Positions 1-11,205 of a stretch of 64,000 nucleotides of DNA are shown in pieces (positions within the stretch are counted from its first letter, which is position 1; each line of letters opens with the position of its first letter). The stretch is from Aldrovandia affinis (Eukaryota; Chordata; Actinopteri; Notacanthiformes; Halosauridae). The position numbers and the translations under genes are program-made. The notes under the pieces were generated by a model that saw only the letters and a program-made list of their open reading frames with translations, had not been told where the DNA came from and searched no databases. The stretch is from NCBI GenBank assembly GCA_029706075.1, contig JAINUG010000261.1, positions 1 through 64,000 on the forward strand, read 5' to 3'.

Positions 1-1302
1 TTAGGAGTTCTAGCTGTTTCTTTATGTACACTAACCTGCTTAACGCAGTTGTTTTTAGAACGTATAAATGTCCAGCTCCTTTATTGAAACTGCCAAATTG
101 GCCAGAGACAAGGTATATTCCATTTACGATAGAGAAACTGAGCAATTCCACTGCCCAGGCGCATTTTTCTTACCGTTCTCACTAAATTAGAGCCCCACCT
201 CTTAACTCAAAATTTGGCGTTATGTACTAACTTGGTGGTGTCATTAATGCGCATATATGAACATATATATATCGGGCGCATATATATCATTGCTCGTCTA
301 CCCTATCACACAAGATTGTGTTGTGGATGTTTTGCATTTCACCTCTGACAAAAATCAAGGACTATTTGAAATGCAATATGTATTTAAACACATATTTAAG
401 TATTGCACTTAAATTGGTTCAAGATTGGTTCAATGCAATTAGATGAGAGAAAGACTATCTCTACACCTGTCAAATATTGTATGATACTGCACATATTTAT
501 TAATTAAATATATGTATGCATGTATGTGCATTGGTTTTTGCTAGGTAAAACTTTCATTACGATGAAAAAGAATACATAACTGGATGATGTATCATGCAGC
601 AATACCCTGAGTGCTTATGAACTATAAATGTGGGTATAGCACTCTGCACCTTCCAGACTAGTATCTCAGTTTCTTATATAACTCTCAATAATTTCGCAAT
701 GAAATGAAGGCACAGGTATTAATGGAAAAGTGGCTAATCTGATTGACCATAATGAAACCAAACCCTCACCACTCCCACAGGTAATTTATTAGTCTTAAAC
801 CAACCTTTTTTACAACTGGGCTGCAGGTGCACTACCCTCCTGAATTAAGTTGAACATGGTTTAATGCGTTACTGTCTTGAGTAAATGCTAGCATCTTGAC
901 ACTGCACATTGACAACAAAACCAGAGCCTTGTGTCTTTTATTAATGTAGTAATATCATGTAATTAATTATTTGCATATTATTACCATAACACTAGCATTT
1001 ATATTTTTTAAATCTGAGCCATGATTTCTATTTCATGATTTCTATTTTCTATTTCATTTCCAGATTTCTATTTTTTAAATATAAATTTATAATGAACCAC
1101 CACCTTAAATTCATAAATAATGAAATAGATATTACCAGTACTGATGTCCATGTAATAATTTTGGAAAAATTCAAAAATAAAATAATGGTACACAGAGAAA
1201 TAAAAATGAATTTCTTCCTTGAATATTTGCAATCCCATGTTCCAAAATGAGATCCCTCAACTGATGGAAGGTCTGGTTTAGTGCTCTGTAAGACAAATTA
1301 AT

Positions 1303-1502
1303 TAGAATTAATTAGTGCACTGGCTGTCAAAAGGCAGAGTTCTTAGCAGGGTGTATGAACTGAGAAACAAAATTCATGCTTTCCTCCTCGAGAAGAAGTC
1401 CTCCCTTGCCGATTTGTTCACTGATGATTGGCTTTTCATTTTGTCGTATCTGGCAGATATCTTTTCATTCCTGAACGAGCTGAATATGAAATTGCAAGGA
1501 GC
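1303..1502 (+). pseudogene. hAT transposase fragment (ZBED5/Buster-like), truncated
   Basis: The reading frame from about 1315 gives about 60 residues (HWLSKGRVLSRVYELRNKI and on) that resemble the C-terminal half of ZBED5/FAM200-type domesticated hAT transposases. Homology stops abruptly after the codons at about 1500, where the sequence jumps to the inside of an unrelated Tigger-like element. The corresponding reading frame in copy 2 (27608 onward) continues, so this is a deletion product. The last part of the 111-codon ORF, to 1650, is not transposase. Not functional. Confidence 0.75.
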
Positions 1503-1738
1503 CGCCCCTTATCGATATTTCAAGCATACTGAACTGTTAGTGGGTTTGTGTCAACCGTCTTTAGATATTGTTTTAATGTCACCTTTGCACCATTTATATC
1601 ATTTTTTAAATATTTTTAATTTTTATACAGCAGTGTACTGTATACTGTAATAAACAGAATAGAGGAAATCAGCTCTAATATACATTACTTAGGTTTGCAT
1701 ACTGTAAATACAGGTAATCGTTTTTATTTATTCTGAAT
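1502..1738. mobile_element. Internal fragment of a Tigger-like non-autonomous element
   Basis: Matches the inside of the 626-bp Tigger-like element at 29457-30082 (from about 29531 to 29767) but has neither terminal inverted repeat. It is bounded by two deletions relative to copy 2. The left junction lies within a shared AGGA microhomology and the right junction fuses directly to the 3' part of a Tc1 element. Confidence 0.7.
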
Positions 1739-1915
1739 ATGTATTTCACACAATCAAATGCAAATCAATTTATATCTTTTATATAATGTGATTTAAAATA
1801 TTCTGTTTCTCACTGTTAAAATAAACCTACCATTAAAATTATAGACCGTTCATTTCTTTGTCAGTGGGCAAACTTACAAAATCGGCAAGGGATCAAATAA
1901 TCATTTCCTTCACTG
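1739..1915 (-). mobile_element. Tc1 element remnant: only one terminal inverted repeat
   Basis: The sequence from TTTCACACAATCAAATGCAA to the end CATTTCCTTCACTG is the right terminal inverted repeat of the complete Tc1 element at 30151-31731. It is followed by the same TATATAT target flank. The left terminus and the transposase are absent, removed by a deletion corresponding to about 29768-31570 of copy 2. A dead remnant. Confidence 0.85.
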
Positions 1916-2067
1916 TATATATATTTTTCTACACCAAGCTTTTCCCCACAAATTTTTTTTTACCATGTGGCCTGTGTCTTGGTTTGGGTTTTGCAAAGAT
2001 GGATTGACTGTTTTTAATTTTACTCTTGAATAGTTCATGCGTGTTATTTATTTGTGTAGTTCTAGTA

Positions 2068-2330
2068 GGGGAGAGCGGGGTATGTTGTCACACTTTTCAC
2101 TCTGTCTTACCTGTACTGGGCGCAATACATCACAATGGTATAAATGTCATACCAAATGAAAGGTGGAAGTCTTGGGCACATATTTTGTATTAATTGCATT
2201 TTCATGTATTATTTCAGTATGGAGTTGTAGACAGTTAAATAGAGGGTGTGCACTTGTGACAACTTACCCCACCAGGGGGTAAGTTGTCACACTATGTCAT
2301 AGTATGTGGGGTAAATTGTCACATTGGATT
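2068..2330. repeat. Subterminal repeats of the pogo-like element (left)
   Basis: Four copies of a TTGTCAC-containing 14-15 bp motif: GGGGTATGTTGTCAC near 2080, its inverse GTGACAACTTACCCC near 2255, GGGTAAGTTGTCACAC near 2276 and GGGGTAAATTGTCACA near 2307. Two similar inverted copies lie near the other end (4295, 4320). Multiple subterminal sites usually mark transposase-binding regions; this role is inferred. Confidence 0.65.
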
Positions 2331-2454
2331 ATCAACAAATAAGAACACAACACAATAATTGTGAAGAAAACATTTTTTACTTTCAAATTCAAAACCAAGT
2401 ACATTTCATTACAGAACTCATTCATTAAAGAGCAAAATGCACAACGAAACACAT

Positions 2455-4204
2455 CTAATCAGACTCATCTTCCGAGTCACAGTTCTGGCACAAATAAATT
2501 GTGTGGCCTGGGGTGCAAGCATCATGGGCCCACTTCTTGCATCTCACACACTGCACCCAAGTCTCTTTTGGGCGGCTGTTAGAAAATGGCTCCATGCAGA
2601 CTAGGCAGAAGCATTCCTCTTCATCTGCTGCTGACTCGTCTAGTTTTCTTTTTACCCTTGCCTTTTTGTTCCCCAGAAACAGCCTGTTTTTAGATTGTGA
2701 TGTTTCCATTTGTAGTGCTTGCTTCACGGGTGTGTCTGTTAGAATTGCGGTTCTGCGCCGCTTTCTTCCATTATTAGTTTGTTTTCGGGGACCAGCTTTT
2801 GGAAATGGCCGGAGGTCCTCTGGAGTTGGTAGTCTGCTGCCAGCACTGGCATTGCTGGGTAAGGGTGAGCTGGCATGGGAACTGAACGGGTCTGTGTCTG
2901 TGTCTGTGCTTGTGCCTGGCAGGGCAGGGTTGGTACTGGGGCCTGACGGGGCAGGGCGATCCGTAACATAGGATGGCGCAAACTCAGTTTCCAAAAATAC
3001 ATCCCTGTTGTAAGGCTGTACCCCAGCTACCCTAAAGCCAGCCTGAATGTTCAAGGGGTTGCCGCCACAGGATAAGCGATTGCCACAATCCCAGGAATGT
3101 CATAAATTGACATTGTTTTCCCAGGATTGTTCCTCATCCATGCATCACACGCTGTGTTGATGTGCCTTTTTTAGCGGCCCGTAGACAGACCTGTCTAAGG
3201 GTTGAAGCCGATGAGAGCAGTGGGGTGGGAATGACACCATAATTATGCCGTTTTCTTTGGCATAATTGAGTCCATCAATGGACATATGAGATATGTGGTT
3301 GTCCAAAAGCAGTAAAGATGGTTTCTCCTTTGAGCATTTTGTATGCTCAGTGAAATGTTTCAGGAAGTCAACAAAGTGCACATCTTTCATCCACCCCGAT
3401 GGATTTGCCGCTCCCCTGCTGCCAGGTGGTCCGCTGTTTAAAAAATGGTCGCGGAAGTTGACACGGGAAATATGAAATATGGAGGTATACTATTTCCTGT
3501 GGCTGACACAGCACAGGCCAGTGTGACAAGTGTCCCCTTTCAGCGGAGGTCAGCGACCCTACTTGTTTGAATCCGCGTCTGGCCACTACTTTGTCAGGTT
3601 TATGGACCGTGGTCACCCCAGTTTCGTCGACATTCCATATGTCCCCTGGTCCAAATCGATGTCTGTCCAGCACATTTGCTAAATTGTCAAAGAAGGCATT
3701 GACATTTTCTCGGTTGAAGCTACTAGCTCTGGCAAGGCTAGTTGCCTCAGGCTTTCTTATCGACAGCATTGGGTGCCTTTTTAAGAAGGCTGTAAACCAC
3801 TCCGAGCTGGCCTTTTCTGTTTCAGCCCACATTGGTGTGAACTTCAGCTTGTGTGCCACAGCAAACTGGTAGGCAAGTATTTTGATCTCACTTGGCGACA
3901 GACCAAAATAAATGTCAGCTGACCTAGCAATATAATGAACAAGCTGCATCTCCAAATCAGGTGGAAATACCTGCCGTGGCTTTCTATAGCCAACCACTGT
4001 TGTTGGCATGGCTGCCTGACTGACAATTTCTTCGCTGGTAACCTTTTCACAATACCGAGTCAGAGTACGGTAATTTATATTAAAATCGTTTGCTGTGCTT
4101 CTGATTGATTTGTTCTCCAGCTTCACCTGTCTGACTGCCTTCAACATTATATCAGGTGCGGTGCTGCCATTCTCTGTCTTTCTTTGATAATTTCTCACCA
4201 TCAT
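2455..4204 (-). pseudogene. pogo-like transposase with C-terminal PHD-type zinc finger (frameshifted)
   Basis: The minus-strand gene starts at the ATG at 4204. An N-terminal helix-turn-helix/CENP-B-like DNA-binding region (about 100 residues, with [19 protein letters not shown]) is followed by a DDE_1 catalytic domain. The three expected acidic positions are visible as WNVDETG, LLLDNHISH and LQPLD. The C-terminus has C-x2-C, C-x2-C-x4-H-x2-C and C-x2-C (nt about 2465-2600), a PHD-like C4HC3 pattern, then an acidic tail. The coding frame changes at least four times (about 3540 to 3390, and 3155 to 3055), so it is inactive as assembled. It would cut and paste the surrounding element. Assignment to pogo rests on the DDE_1 motifs and TA target site; subfamily undetermined. 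Confidence 0.8.
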
Positions 4205-4639
4205 CTCACTTTATTTTGTTCCTTCGTTTGTTCGTTCCTTTCTTCCTTCCCTCAATGCTTCTTTCCTTCAAAAACAAATTTCAATTAGCCTCATGTGACA
4301 ACTTGCCTCAAAGCCATTGAGACAACTTGCCCCAAATGGGCATGTGGGCAAATGTTTGTTAAATCTCACGGCTAGTTCAACATAGTACTGCTATTATTGT
4401 TTCCTTTATTCGGTACACAAATATAATTTAGGACATTTATACCTAACAGTTTTATTACATAAAATGTACGACGCCATTTACTTACTTTTGAAGGAGACAA
4501 ACACACAACTTGTGCTCACTTGTAATTAAAGAGGCCTTTGACCACCTGTGAAAATGAATTTTAATCTGGCCCTAGTTGCAATACTTGAATTGTCCACGTG
4601 CGTGTCCGTTTTGGACTATAATCAAGCCTTGAGTAAACC

Positions 4640-4830
4640 AATATTGCAATCGCTCATTTGTCTTTGATGGTTATATTAACTGACATATTCATTGTTGATA
4701 TCTTTTATTTATACTTGTATTATGCCTACTTTTATATAGATGTGTCTATGTGAGCAATTACATCAAGGACAATTCCATGTATGTGCAAATATACTTGGCC
4801 AATAAAAACCTATTCTGATTCTGATTCTGA
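4640..4830 (+). mobile_element. LINE 3' end with (TTCTGA)n tail
   Basis: The sequence ends TTGGCCAATAAAAACCTATTCTGATTCTGATTCTGAA, an AATAAA-containing 3' end followed by a 6-bp tandem tail. This is the form of L2/CR1-group LINE (or LINE-mobilised SINE) 3' ends in fish. No coding part is left. A near-identical copy is at about 31980-32168. Confidence 0.5.
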
Positions 4831-5129
4831 ACAACCGTTCAGGCAGACAAACCATAATTGGTGATGTTGGTGGACAGGCAGGGTATGCGTAACCTGACAC
4901 TGCACATGTATTTTAATTTAAATGTTTATTTGTCTTGTAATAATTCAAATATTTGATTCCTTTGACTTGCAATGTTTCCTGTAATGATGCGATACAATGC
5001 TAGAATGTAACTAATACCTCACGGTTCAACTGTAGTGCCTGAATGCTGTTGGTCGCGGGTCGGACAGCTAACGTGTTAGGGTTGTCGTCACCTTCTGTCG
5101 TGGGTGAGTGGCAACTTTAAACGTTAACA

Positions 5130-5725
5130 TACGTTGGCAACACATTAGAGTGCGGTTCCTATCGCCGATTCGTATCTTGGATAAAATTATTTATGCAGCT
5201 CTGAAAGCCTCAATACACACAAACAATATATCACTTGGCAGTCGAGCAGTTGTGCAAAATAAAGAAATAAAGAAAACATTAGGTAAAAAAGTCGCTCTGG
5301 GGGGACTTAAAAAAATGTAAATTTGGGGGACAAAAATGTAATTTGTCTGCACCCCCCCCTCGTAATTTGCGCCTATGGATTCAAATGTTAGGAAAGATTT
5401 GATATGTTCCCTTTTTGGCTTTGAGGGGTGATCCCCAATGTCTCCATTGGGTCTTCATCAGGATGATCTGCTGATCTCTTTGTGGCATAATGGAGGATGG
5501 ATAACGTAGGCGGGCTTGCGACACAAAGGTTGCAGGTTCAATCCCCAGGTATGCCAATAGTCTTGTACCACTGCAAGATCCTCCTTCACCCAGCTGTCAT
5601 TTTCTCCAAACATTGCTGTGGTGACTCACTCCCAGGGCCAGATGTAGGCATAGGCAAACTAGGCACGTGTCTAGCATCTAATTGCCACAGGGAGACCCAG
5701 ATAGAGGGATTAAAACAAATTAAAA
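5130..5725. mobile_element. hAT-associated repeat containing a tRNA-like segment
   Basis: Non-coding part of a hAT-type element. It contains a run of mixed G and C tracts (5298-5360), a paired sequence reading 'gatccccaatgtctccattg ... gggtcttcatcaggatg', and a tRNA-like stretch near 5507-5555. The latter includes GGTTCAATCCCC (a good B-box match) preceded by GCGGGCTTGCGACAC. The same repeat occurs at 32480-33020 and, inverted and more diverged, at 51360-52150. The tRNA-like part might be a SINE head or chance similarity; the hAT link comes from the transposase fragment that follows. Confidence 0.5.
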
Positions 5726-6011
5726 TATAAAATATTTTAAAAAATGTACATATTGTAAAATATTTTGGATACAAACTCCAATCTAAATCTTTATTTCAAT
5801 TTATTATTTTTTAAAGTCATACAAAACTTGTAAAGGAGTTGGTTCTGCCTGCAGCGAGTTTCTAACCGAGGATCTTCAATGCAACATGAGAGCAATTTAG
5901 CCCACTGAGCTAAAGATTCAAGTCGCTAACTCTGGGAACATAGCACCTTGCAATGGTTCTTCCTGGTTCAGTGCACATCATGCTTACTATGTTAGCAGTT
6001 TCCTTTCAGCA

Positions 6012-6460
6012 ATGCTTTGTGGTGCAGCAAAAAAAAGAAAAATGAAGAGGAAGAAAGAAAACAAAGTCTACAAAAAAGCCGAGGAAATATTCGGATTCCT
6101 TACAAAAGTTAATTCAATGGGCATCCGAGAAGTGCGTGCAGCCACAGAACATCTGAAAGAAATATACCCACATGATCTTGAGAATGACTTTACAGAGAAG
6201 TTTTGCCAGTTCAGCTCAATGGTAAAGGGTTAACAATCAGTGATGGGCATGTATAAGAAGCTCAGAGAGCTAGGCCTGGGCGATGCATTCCCCAACATGG
6301 AAATATGCCTTTGCATGTATCTGGCATTACCGATTGCCAATTTCTCTGGAGAAAGGTTGTTTTCTGTATTAAAATGCGTTAAAACGTACCTGAGTTGAAC
6401 AGTGAAGGAAAATAAACGGAACCCGTTTGCGTTTGTTGGCGACTGAGAACGAATTTACCA
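6012..6460 (+). pseudogene. hAT transposase C-terminal fragment (DUF4371/ZMYM6-like), copy 1
   Basis: A 73-codon frame (lysine-rich start, then KVYKKAEEIFGFLTKVNSMG) ends at a stop at 6231. After it another frame reads MGMYKKLRELGLGDAFPNME and then LPIANFSGERLFSVLK, the signature of the hAT C-terminal dimerisation domain as in the DUF4371/ZMYM6-like group. Further in-frame stops follow. This is the decayed 3' end of a transposase; no BED finger or catalytic core is present upstream. The copy 2 equivalent is at 33290-33750. Confidence 0.7.
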
Positions 6461-6834
6461 CTTCCCTGGATTATGATGAAAGTCAGCATGAAAGCATCTG
6501 TAAATGTGAGTACACTTTCCATTTAAATACCTAACTATGAATAAGTAAAGACATATAATAAAATCAAATGTAAAATGCAACTAAATAAATGAAACGTAAT
6601 GGCCTATACCCCTATAAATATCAACTTGCATATAAATACCTAAATATAAATAAACAACAACAAAGTAAAATATATATACCTACCTAAACTAATAATAATA
6701 ATAATAATATGTGGCAGTTAAAAGGTTGTTGGGTTTGTTTACAAAGTATCTAAATGTGCGCGTTTGTCGGGTGGGGGTGGGGATCCGAAAAAAAAGGTTT
6801 GCCTAGTGTAGTCCATCCATTTAATCCGGCCCTG

Positions 6835-7168
6835 CTCACTTTTGTAGATTTATGCTATACAACATCAGGAGAGTTCATCCCTTCCACACATCGCTGCCCA
6901 TCTTCTGCCGCAGACTGAAAACACACTTCTTTAGACTGCCCCTCGGACCTTAACCCACCCATCCCTATATAAAACAACATTGTTTCACTTCTTGTTAATT
7001 TCCTTTCCTTTCCTTTCCAGCACTTGTGTTGTTTATGTCGCGTACTTAACGAATGATGTACTTAGACATTGTAACAAGTGGTTGTTCATTTACTTGAGCT
7101 GAATGCACTTTCTATAAGTCACTTTTCATAAAAGCGTCTGCTAAATGATTGTATTGTATTGTATCCCT
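6835..7168 (+). mobile_element. LINE/SINE 3' region ending in GCGTCTGCTAAATG and (ATTGT)n
   Basis: Begins near CCATTTAATCCGGCCC. It contains a short frame resembling the last residues of LINE reverse transcriptases (an RLKTHFF-type motif, nt about 6910-6940). It ends with AAAAGCGTCTGCTAAATG followed by ATTGTATTGTATTGT, a tail type very common in fish LINE/SINE 3' ends. The copy 2 equivalent is at about 34120-34450. Confidence 0.55.
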
Positions 7169-7353
7169 CTCCCTCATCTGAAGTGACTGCTCCCTTAAAT
7201 GATTAAACATTTCATTAATATGTATTAATATTCTACATTAATACCCTAAATCTAATACTTTTTCATTATTTCATGAGAATATTTAAATGTAATACTCTAT
7301 GCCAGAACAGCACTTCGATATTATTTACTGTGCCCACACTCATTCATGCACGT

Positions 7354-7354
<1 letters not shown>

Positions 7355-7405
<51 letters not shown>
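7355..7405. repeat. (CA)n microsatellite, copy 1
   Basis: Nearly pure CA dinucleotide run of about 51 bp. The orthologous tract in copy 2 (34642-34737) is about twice as long. Confidence 0.95.
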
Positions 7406-7409
<4 letters not shown>

Positions 7410-7812
7410 GCGCACAGTTGAGCAGATCAGACCAAAATAATAGGATTATATGTTATGTCTTATGTTAAAAAAGGACACTGTCTAGGTCATGAAAATTATA
7501 TACCTTACCTTCATCACAGCTGACTCTTCTGATGTTAAAGGTTCCCTTCTCTGCATATTTGAGCTTGATGTGCTGTCAGCCATTTTGGCTTAAGTGCCGT
7601 CTTAAGGCTTCAACCAAAAATTATTCTGGCTCCAAACAATGCTCAATGCTTCTGTTAGGTCTTTGTTGTTTTGTTGCTTAATTATTAAAGGTTTTGAGAA
7701 TGGCTACCATTCAAAACCTCAAAGCGATCCATTTACTGCTTTCTTGAACTAAACCGCCCGTAAAATTAGCAAAACTTTCAAGACAATTCTTTTGTCAAGG
7801 CTACCTAAATAT

Positions 7813-8830
7813 TGTGACGAACAGAGTCTACCTGCCACGCAGTTATAGTTTAATTAGCGCACCTGTTCAGACTGACTCTGCGCAAGTGCGACAGATCAGG
7901 AGGACCAACTAAAAAACAGGTGTGTTTTGTTCTGCAGGTGGTTCTCTTGTTTGGTGCAGGAGCTACCCAGGGGAGCGAGGAACACAGGTAGCCAGCGCTT
8001 GTGATGCTTGTTGTAAAGGGTGTTGGAAAGAACCGATTAGGACTTTAATAGGCTAAAGGTCTGTAGTAATGCAAATGTACAGAAACCTGCATTAGCAGAT
8101 GAACTGTTTAGGACTTTGGTCTGAAGAAAGACGTTGTGCACAGACTAGACCTGGGCTCCTGTGAGCATGCCCACACCCCCGCACCCTGCTGCACCAACAA
8201 CTCCAGAGCGTGGCTATTCCTTGTGAATACGTGTACCCCGTTGTTCTACCTAGAGCCATATTACTCCCTTTCTAGATTAAATCTAGCCATTTTATAAATG
8301 CATCATTTTTGTATTGTATGCAGACTCCAATGAACCGTTATATATTCAATATTGCGATTGCACCAGTGTATAACTATACCAATATGCACTATCAAATGTA
8401 ATCCATGTAGTGACTTCCTCCTTGATATTTTTATACTCTTACCATCTCAGAAGCATAGCAATGTATTTGTATCTAGATTAGGTTACAGAGTTAATATAGT
8501 TATATTTAGGTCAGGTTGAAAATTAGGTCAGGTTCAATGGCCAGTCCCCACCCCTAGCTGCATCAAACAGGCCCATAGACAGACAGAGCTTAAGTACAAT
8601 TTGATAAGCTACTACCGGCCTGTGTAACTTGTGTATAAATGGTATGTGTCTAGTATAATTGAAATACTGAAAAGGGTTCACTGTTATTTAATGATTTGCT
8701 TATCTGTATGACCATTACAGACAGGGCTGGAGTGATAGAGTGTTTTGCTATATATTTGGTTGTAATAAATAAACTATATTTTGTATATCTGATTGAGTCT
8801 GATTGCCTGGGGCTTGTATTATTGTTCACA
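7813..8830 (+). mobile_element. Possible solo LTR (TGTGA...TCACA), copy 1 only
   Basis: Starts TGTGACGAACA and ends TGTTCACA, an imperfect inverted pair with TG/CA ends. It has an AATAAATAAA polyadenylation-like signal at about 8764-8776, followed by a TG-rich stretch, the layout of an LTR's R-U5 region. No matching target duplication was found and no internal retroviral sequence adjoins, so this is tentative. In copy 2 only the first ~150 bp survive (up to 35284). Confidence 0.35.
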
Positions 8831-9904
8831 CCTATCTACTCCCTCCTTGGTGATGTTTCGTTCCAATATTAACAACACTGATAAAAAAATATGCTGCATA
8901 CAAATGTTTGTATTGTTTTCCTACATCAACCTTAAGGTGACTCAACTTTGGAGGTCTTTTACTAATTTATTAAAATCATAATTTACCGGATGCACACTCC
9001 CATTGACTTTATAGAGTCTCTATATATTGAAATAAATGACAATAGAAAGTTAAAAGTAATTATGATCATATAAATAAGTATTTGTTTCTGGAAGCATTTG
9101 TCAGGTTATTCCATGCATTTCCTGCTCTGACAGTGAATGCTATTTTACCCATCTCTCATTCTTGTCTTTATGGAATGTATCGTTGGTTGTGCTCCTTTTG
9201 TTTAATGTGTATTTCTTTAGCTAGATGAAGATTACTATGAATTGCAGCTGGTCTTTGTAAATTATGGAATTTATGAAAACAGTAACAAAATGAGAGCCCT
9301 TACCCTCAAGATGGCATGAGGGTTTAAGGGGTAATTTTGGAATTGGCCCCCTGACTCACTGATGTGAACTAGACACGGTGGAAACAAAGCCTCGGGCTAT
9401 TTGATGAAATTGCTTCCCAGAACCAAGGCTGAGAACCACTGCTCTATATGGACAATGGCTCCCTCTGGAACTCTAATGAGAACAGTTGTATTAGCAAGCT
9501 GTACTTTTGTGGCTGTGTTATGGCGTTCGTAGGTTATGATGATCTCCCCATTGGGTGTATTAACTAGCCATTGGTCACTAGACCCACTCTGGTTTGAGCC
9601 ATGTCATCCCTAGCAGATATGGAAGCTTTACACTTTTCCATGGTGGCTCCTTTCAGAACCCCACACAGGCATTCTGTGGCATCCCTGACAAATGCTTTAC
9701 TTAGGCACAACACTTATTTGGTGGTAGTACACATTTATACATTTGGGATCAAATAGAAATCAGGCAAGTCATCTAGATATGCCGCCACTGGCGGTGTGAC
9801 CATGTGGATGTGTGTTATTCTTCCAAAATCCTACATTTAGCACAGATTTGAGTCTGTAGACATTCTTACAGACTTCCAAGAGATGTATTAGCACTCTTTT
9901 CGTA
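8831..9904. other. Copy-1-only intergenic DNA; one hAT-like terminus
   Basis: No gene is recognisable. Around 9423-9443 the sequence AACCAAGGCTGAGAACCACTG has the form of a hAT 3' terminus (ending in ACCACTG), but no matching left end was found. This stretch is missing from copy 2, where 7980 is joined to 11540. Confidence 0.4.
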
Positions 9905-10151
9905 TTTTAAGGCATTTTTTAAACTGACATTGAGGACTATATGGCATGAATACATGTATACTAGTCAGTGCATATGTACATGCTGGTGATAAAATGAGAT
10001 TTAGGATGACTTTGCAAGAACACGTTCAAATGTAGGTAACTGTATGGAATGTGCAGAGTATATCTACCATGCTGAATAGTAATCAGACCCAATGAATCCC
10101 ATTAGATGTGTGGGGGAGAAAGTTCAAAATGTCTGAAGAGGTCAGGTCAGG

Positions 10152-10895
10152 TCAGTCAAAAGTCATGTAGTATGTGCTTGAAATGTGCTGAAGTGTGTGA
10201 CAGAAAGTGCAAACATCATGGTTGTTGCTGTTGTTTTTCTGTACTTCTGTGCCCAAGACTATAACCGCACTTCTTTGCTCTGCTGTTGTTAGGGAACTAA
10301 CTAAAGGGCGTAGCCCAAAGTAAAAATGTTTAAATGTTTCTCTGCCCAAATGGCAGAGGGTACACATAACCTTGCTGTGGATTTACTCGCCAACCACTCC
10401 GTTTCAGACTGGTGAATAAACATCCTATGTATTCACCAGCCCGAAACTGAGAGTAATTCATCTTCCACGACAGATCATAAACCCAATCACATAAACAGAT
10501 GCTTCTTCCACTGTTCCAAAGTCCAGGTTTGTGCTCATTGTTGTTTATGTACCAGGTTTCAAATTTTTTTGAATAGCAGCCCTACCATAAATATCAGCTT
10601 TGTGAAGCTCACAATGTAGTTTTTATTGAGACTGGGTCACAGAAGTGTATATTCAGTTCTGTGCCAATGTTTGAGGCCATTGTTTTGTGGTTTTTAGCAA
10701 CGATCCTGTTAAGAGTCTGCCTATCCCTCTTGGTGAGCTTCAGCTTGTGACCACTATTCCTGACACAGTTTGTGTGGTGTATGTGGTCATGATTTTCAAC
10801 ACTGTTCCCTTTGACACGTTAAATAAATTTGCCCTTTTCTGTAACTGATGCATAGCCCCTGCCTCTTTCAAAATCTGTTAGATCCCTCATGTCGC
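10152..10895 (-). pseudogene. Tc1-like transposase N-terminal remnant, copy 1
   Basis: On the minus strand, frames beginning MRDLTDFERGR (about 10890) encode a helix-turn-helix region as in Tc1 transposases: a run with VSKGTVLKIMTTYT and a second segment with KRDRQTLNRIVAKNHKTMAS. Stops and frame changes follow, and the catalytic DDE region is not recognisable. The 71-codon frame at 10152-10367 is a conserved shadow of this decayed tail; it recurs in every tandem unit of copy 2 because the DNA was duplicated, not because of coding constraint. Confidence 0.65.
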
Positions 10896-11153
10896 TTTAG
10901 AAACACAAGCATTAGAGTGTTGATGATAAAATGTATTTTATAGCAGATTTTTTAAGAGAATGCATTACACTATTATCAGCGCCAGCACGATAAACATACA
11001 AACTCCAAAACATCTTAGCATAAGGTGCCTAATCGAAGTGGCATAGAAGACTAGAAAGAATGAGACTTGCACACTTACTAGATTCTCCAAAAATGAGTGT
11101 AATGGTTTTATCTAACCATGCAGGTTAGTTAATGATTCGACCCTTAGGTCTTC

Positions 11154-11205
11154 ATCAGAACTGATGTAGTACAGTTCTGTACTGTACAGTTCTGATGAAG
11201 TGTGC
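11154..11205. repeat. Palindrome: CTTCATCAGAACTG / CAGTTCTGATGAAG
   Basis: Perfect 14-bp inverted arms enclose a loop that contains a second, smaller symmetrical sequence (TACAGTTCTGTACTGTA). It lies at the 3' edge of the hAT-like frame and recurs at 37170-37220, 39045-39090 (one arm mutated) and 40917-40965. It may be an element terminus or a stem-loop. Confidence 0.7.

Larger units (their letters stand above)
2068..4581 (-). mobile_element. pogo-superfamily DNA transposon, 2.5 kb, with PHD-finger transposase
   Basis: Copy 2 has the uninterrupted sequence GTTCTAGTACTTGAATTG at 31914-31931. Here the same sequence is split by about 2.5 kb flanked by TA (2066-2067 and 4582-4583), the target duplication expected of Tc1/mariner/pogo elements. 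Near each end are several copies of a GGGGTAAGTTGTCAC-like motif: 2081, 2254 (inverted), 2276 and 2307 on the left; 4295 and 4320 (inverted) on the right. These are candidate transposase binding sites. I could not align clean terminal inverted repeats at the inferred edges, so the right edge may include unrelated DNA. The transposase gene lies inside on the minus strand. Confidence 0.8.

Noticed and set aside
1035..1250. 71-codon ORF present in both segment copies (also 27210)
   Set aside because: AT-rich low-complexity frame rich in Phe/Ile/Lys; duplicated DNA, no recognisable domain.
5507..5555. tRNA gene
   Set aside because: A B-box-like GGTTCAATCC is present, but no complete cloverleaf could be drawn; treated as a repeat component.
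10152..10367. Identical 71-codon ORF at four places (also 36179, 38299, 40175)
   Set aside because: Conserved only because the DNA is duplicated. It is the decayed antisense or downstream part of a Tc1-like remnant, with no family similarity of its own.
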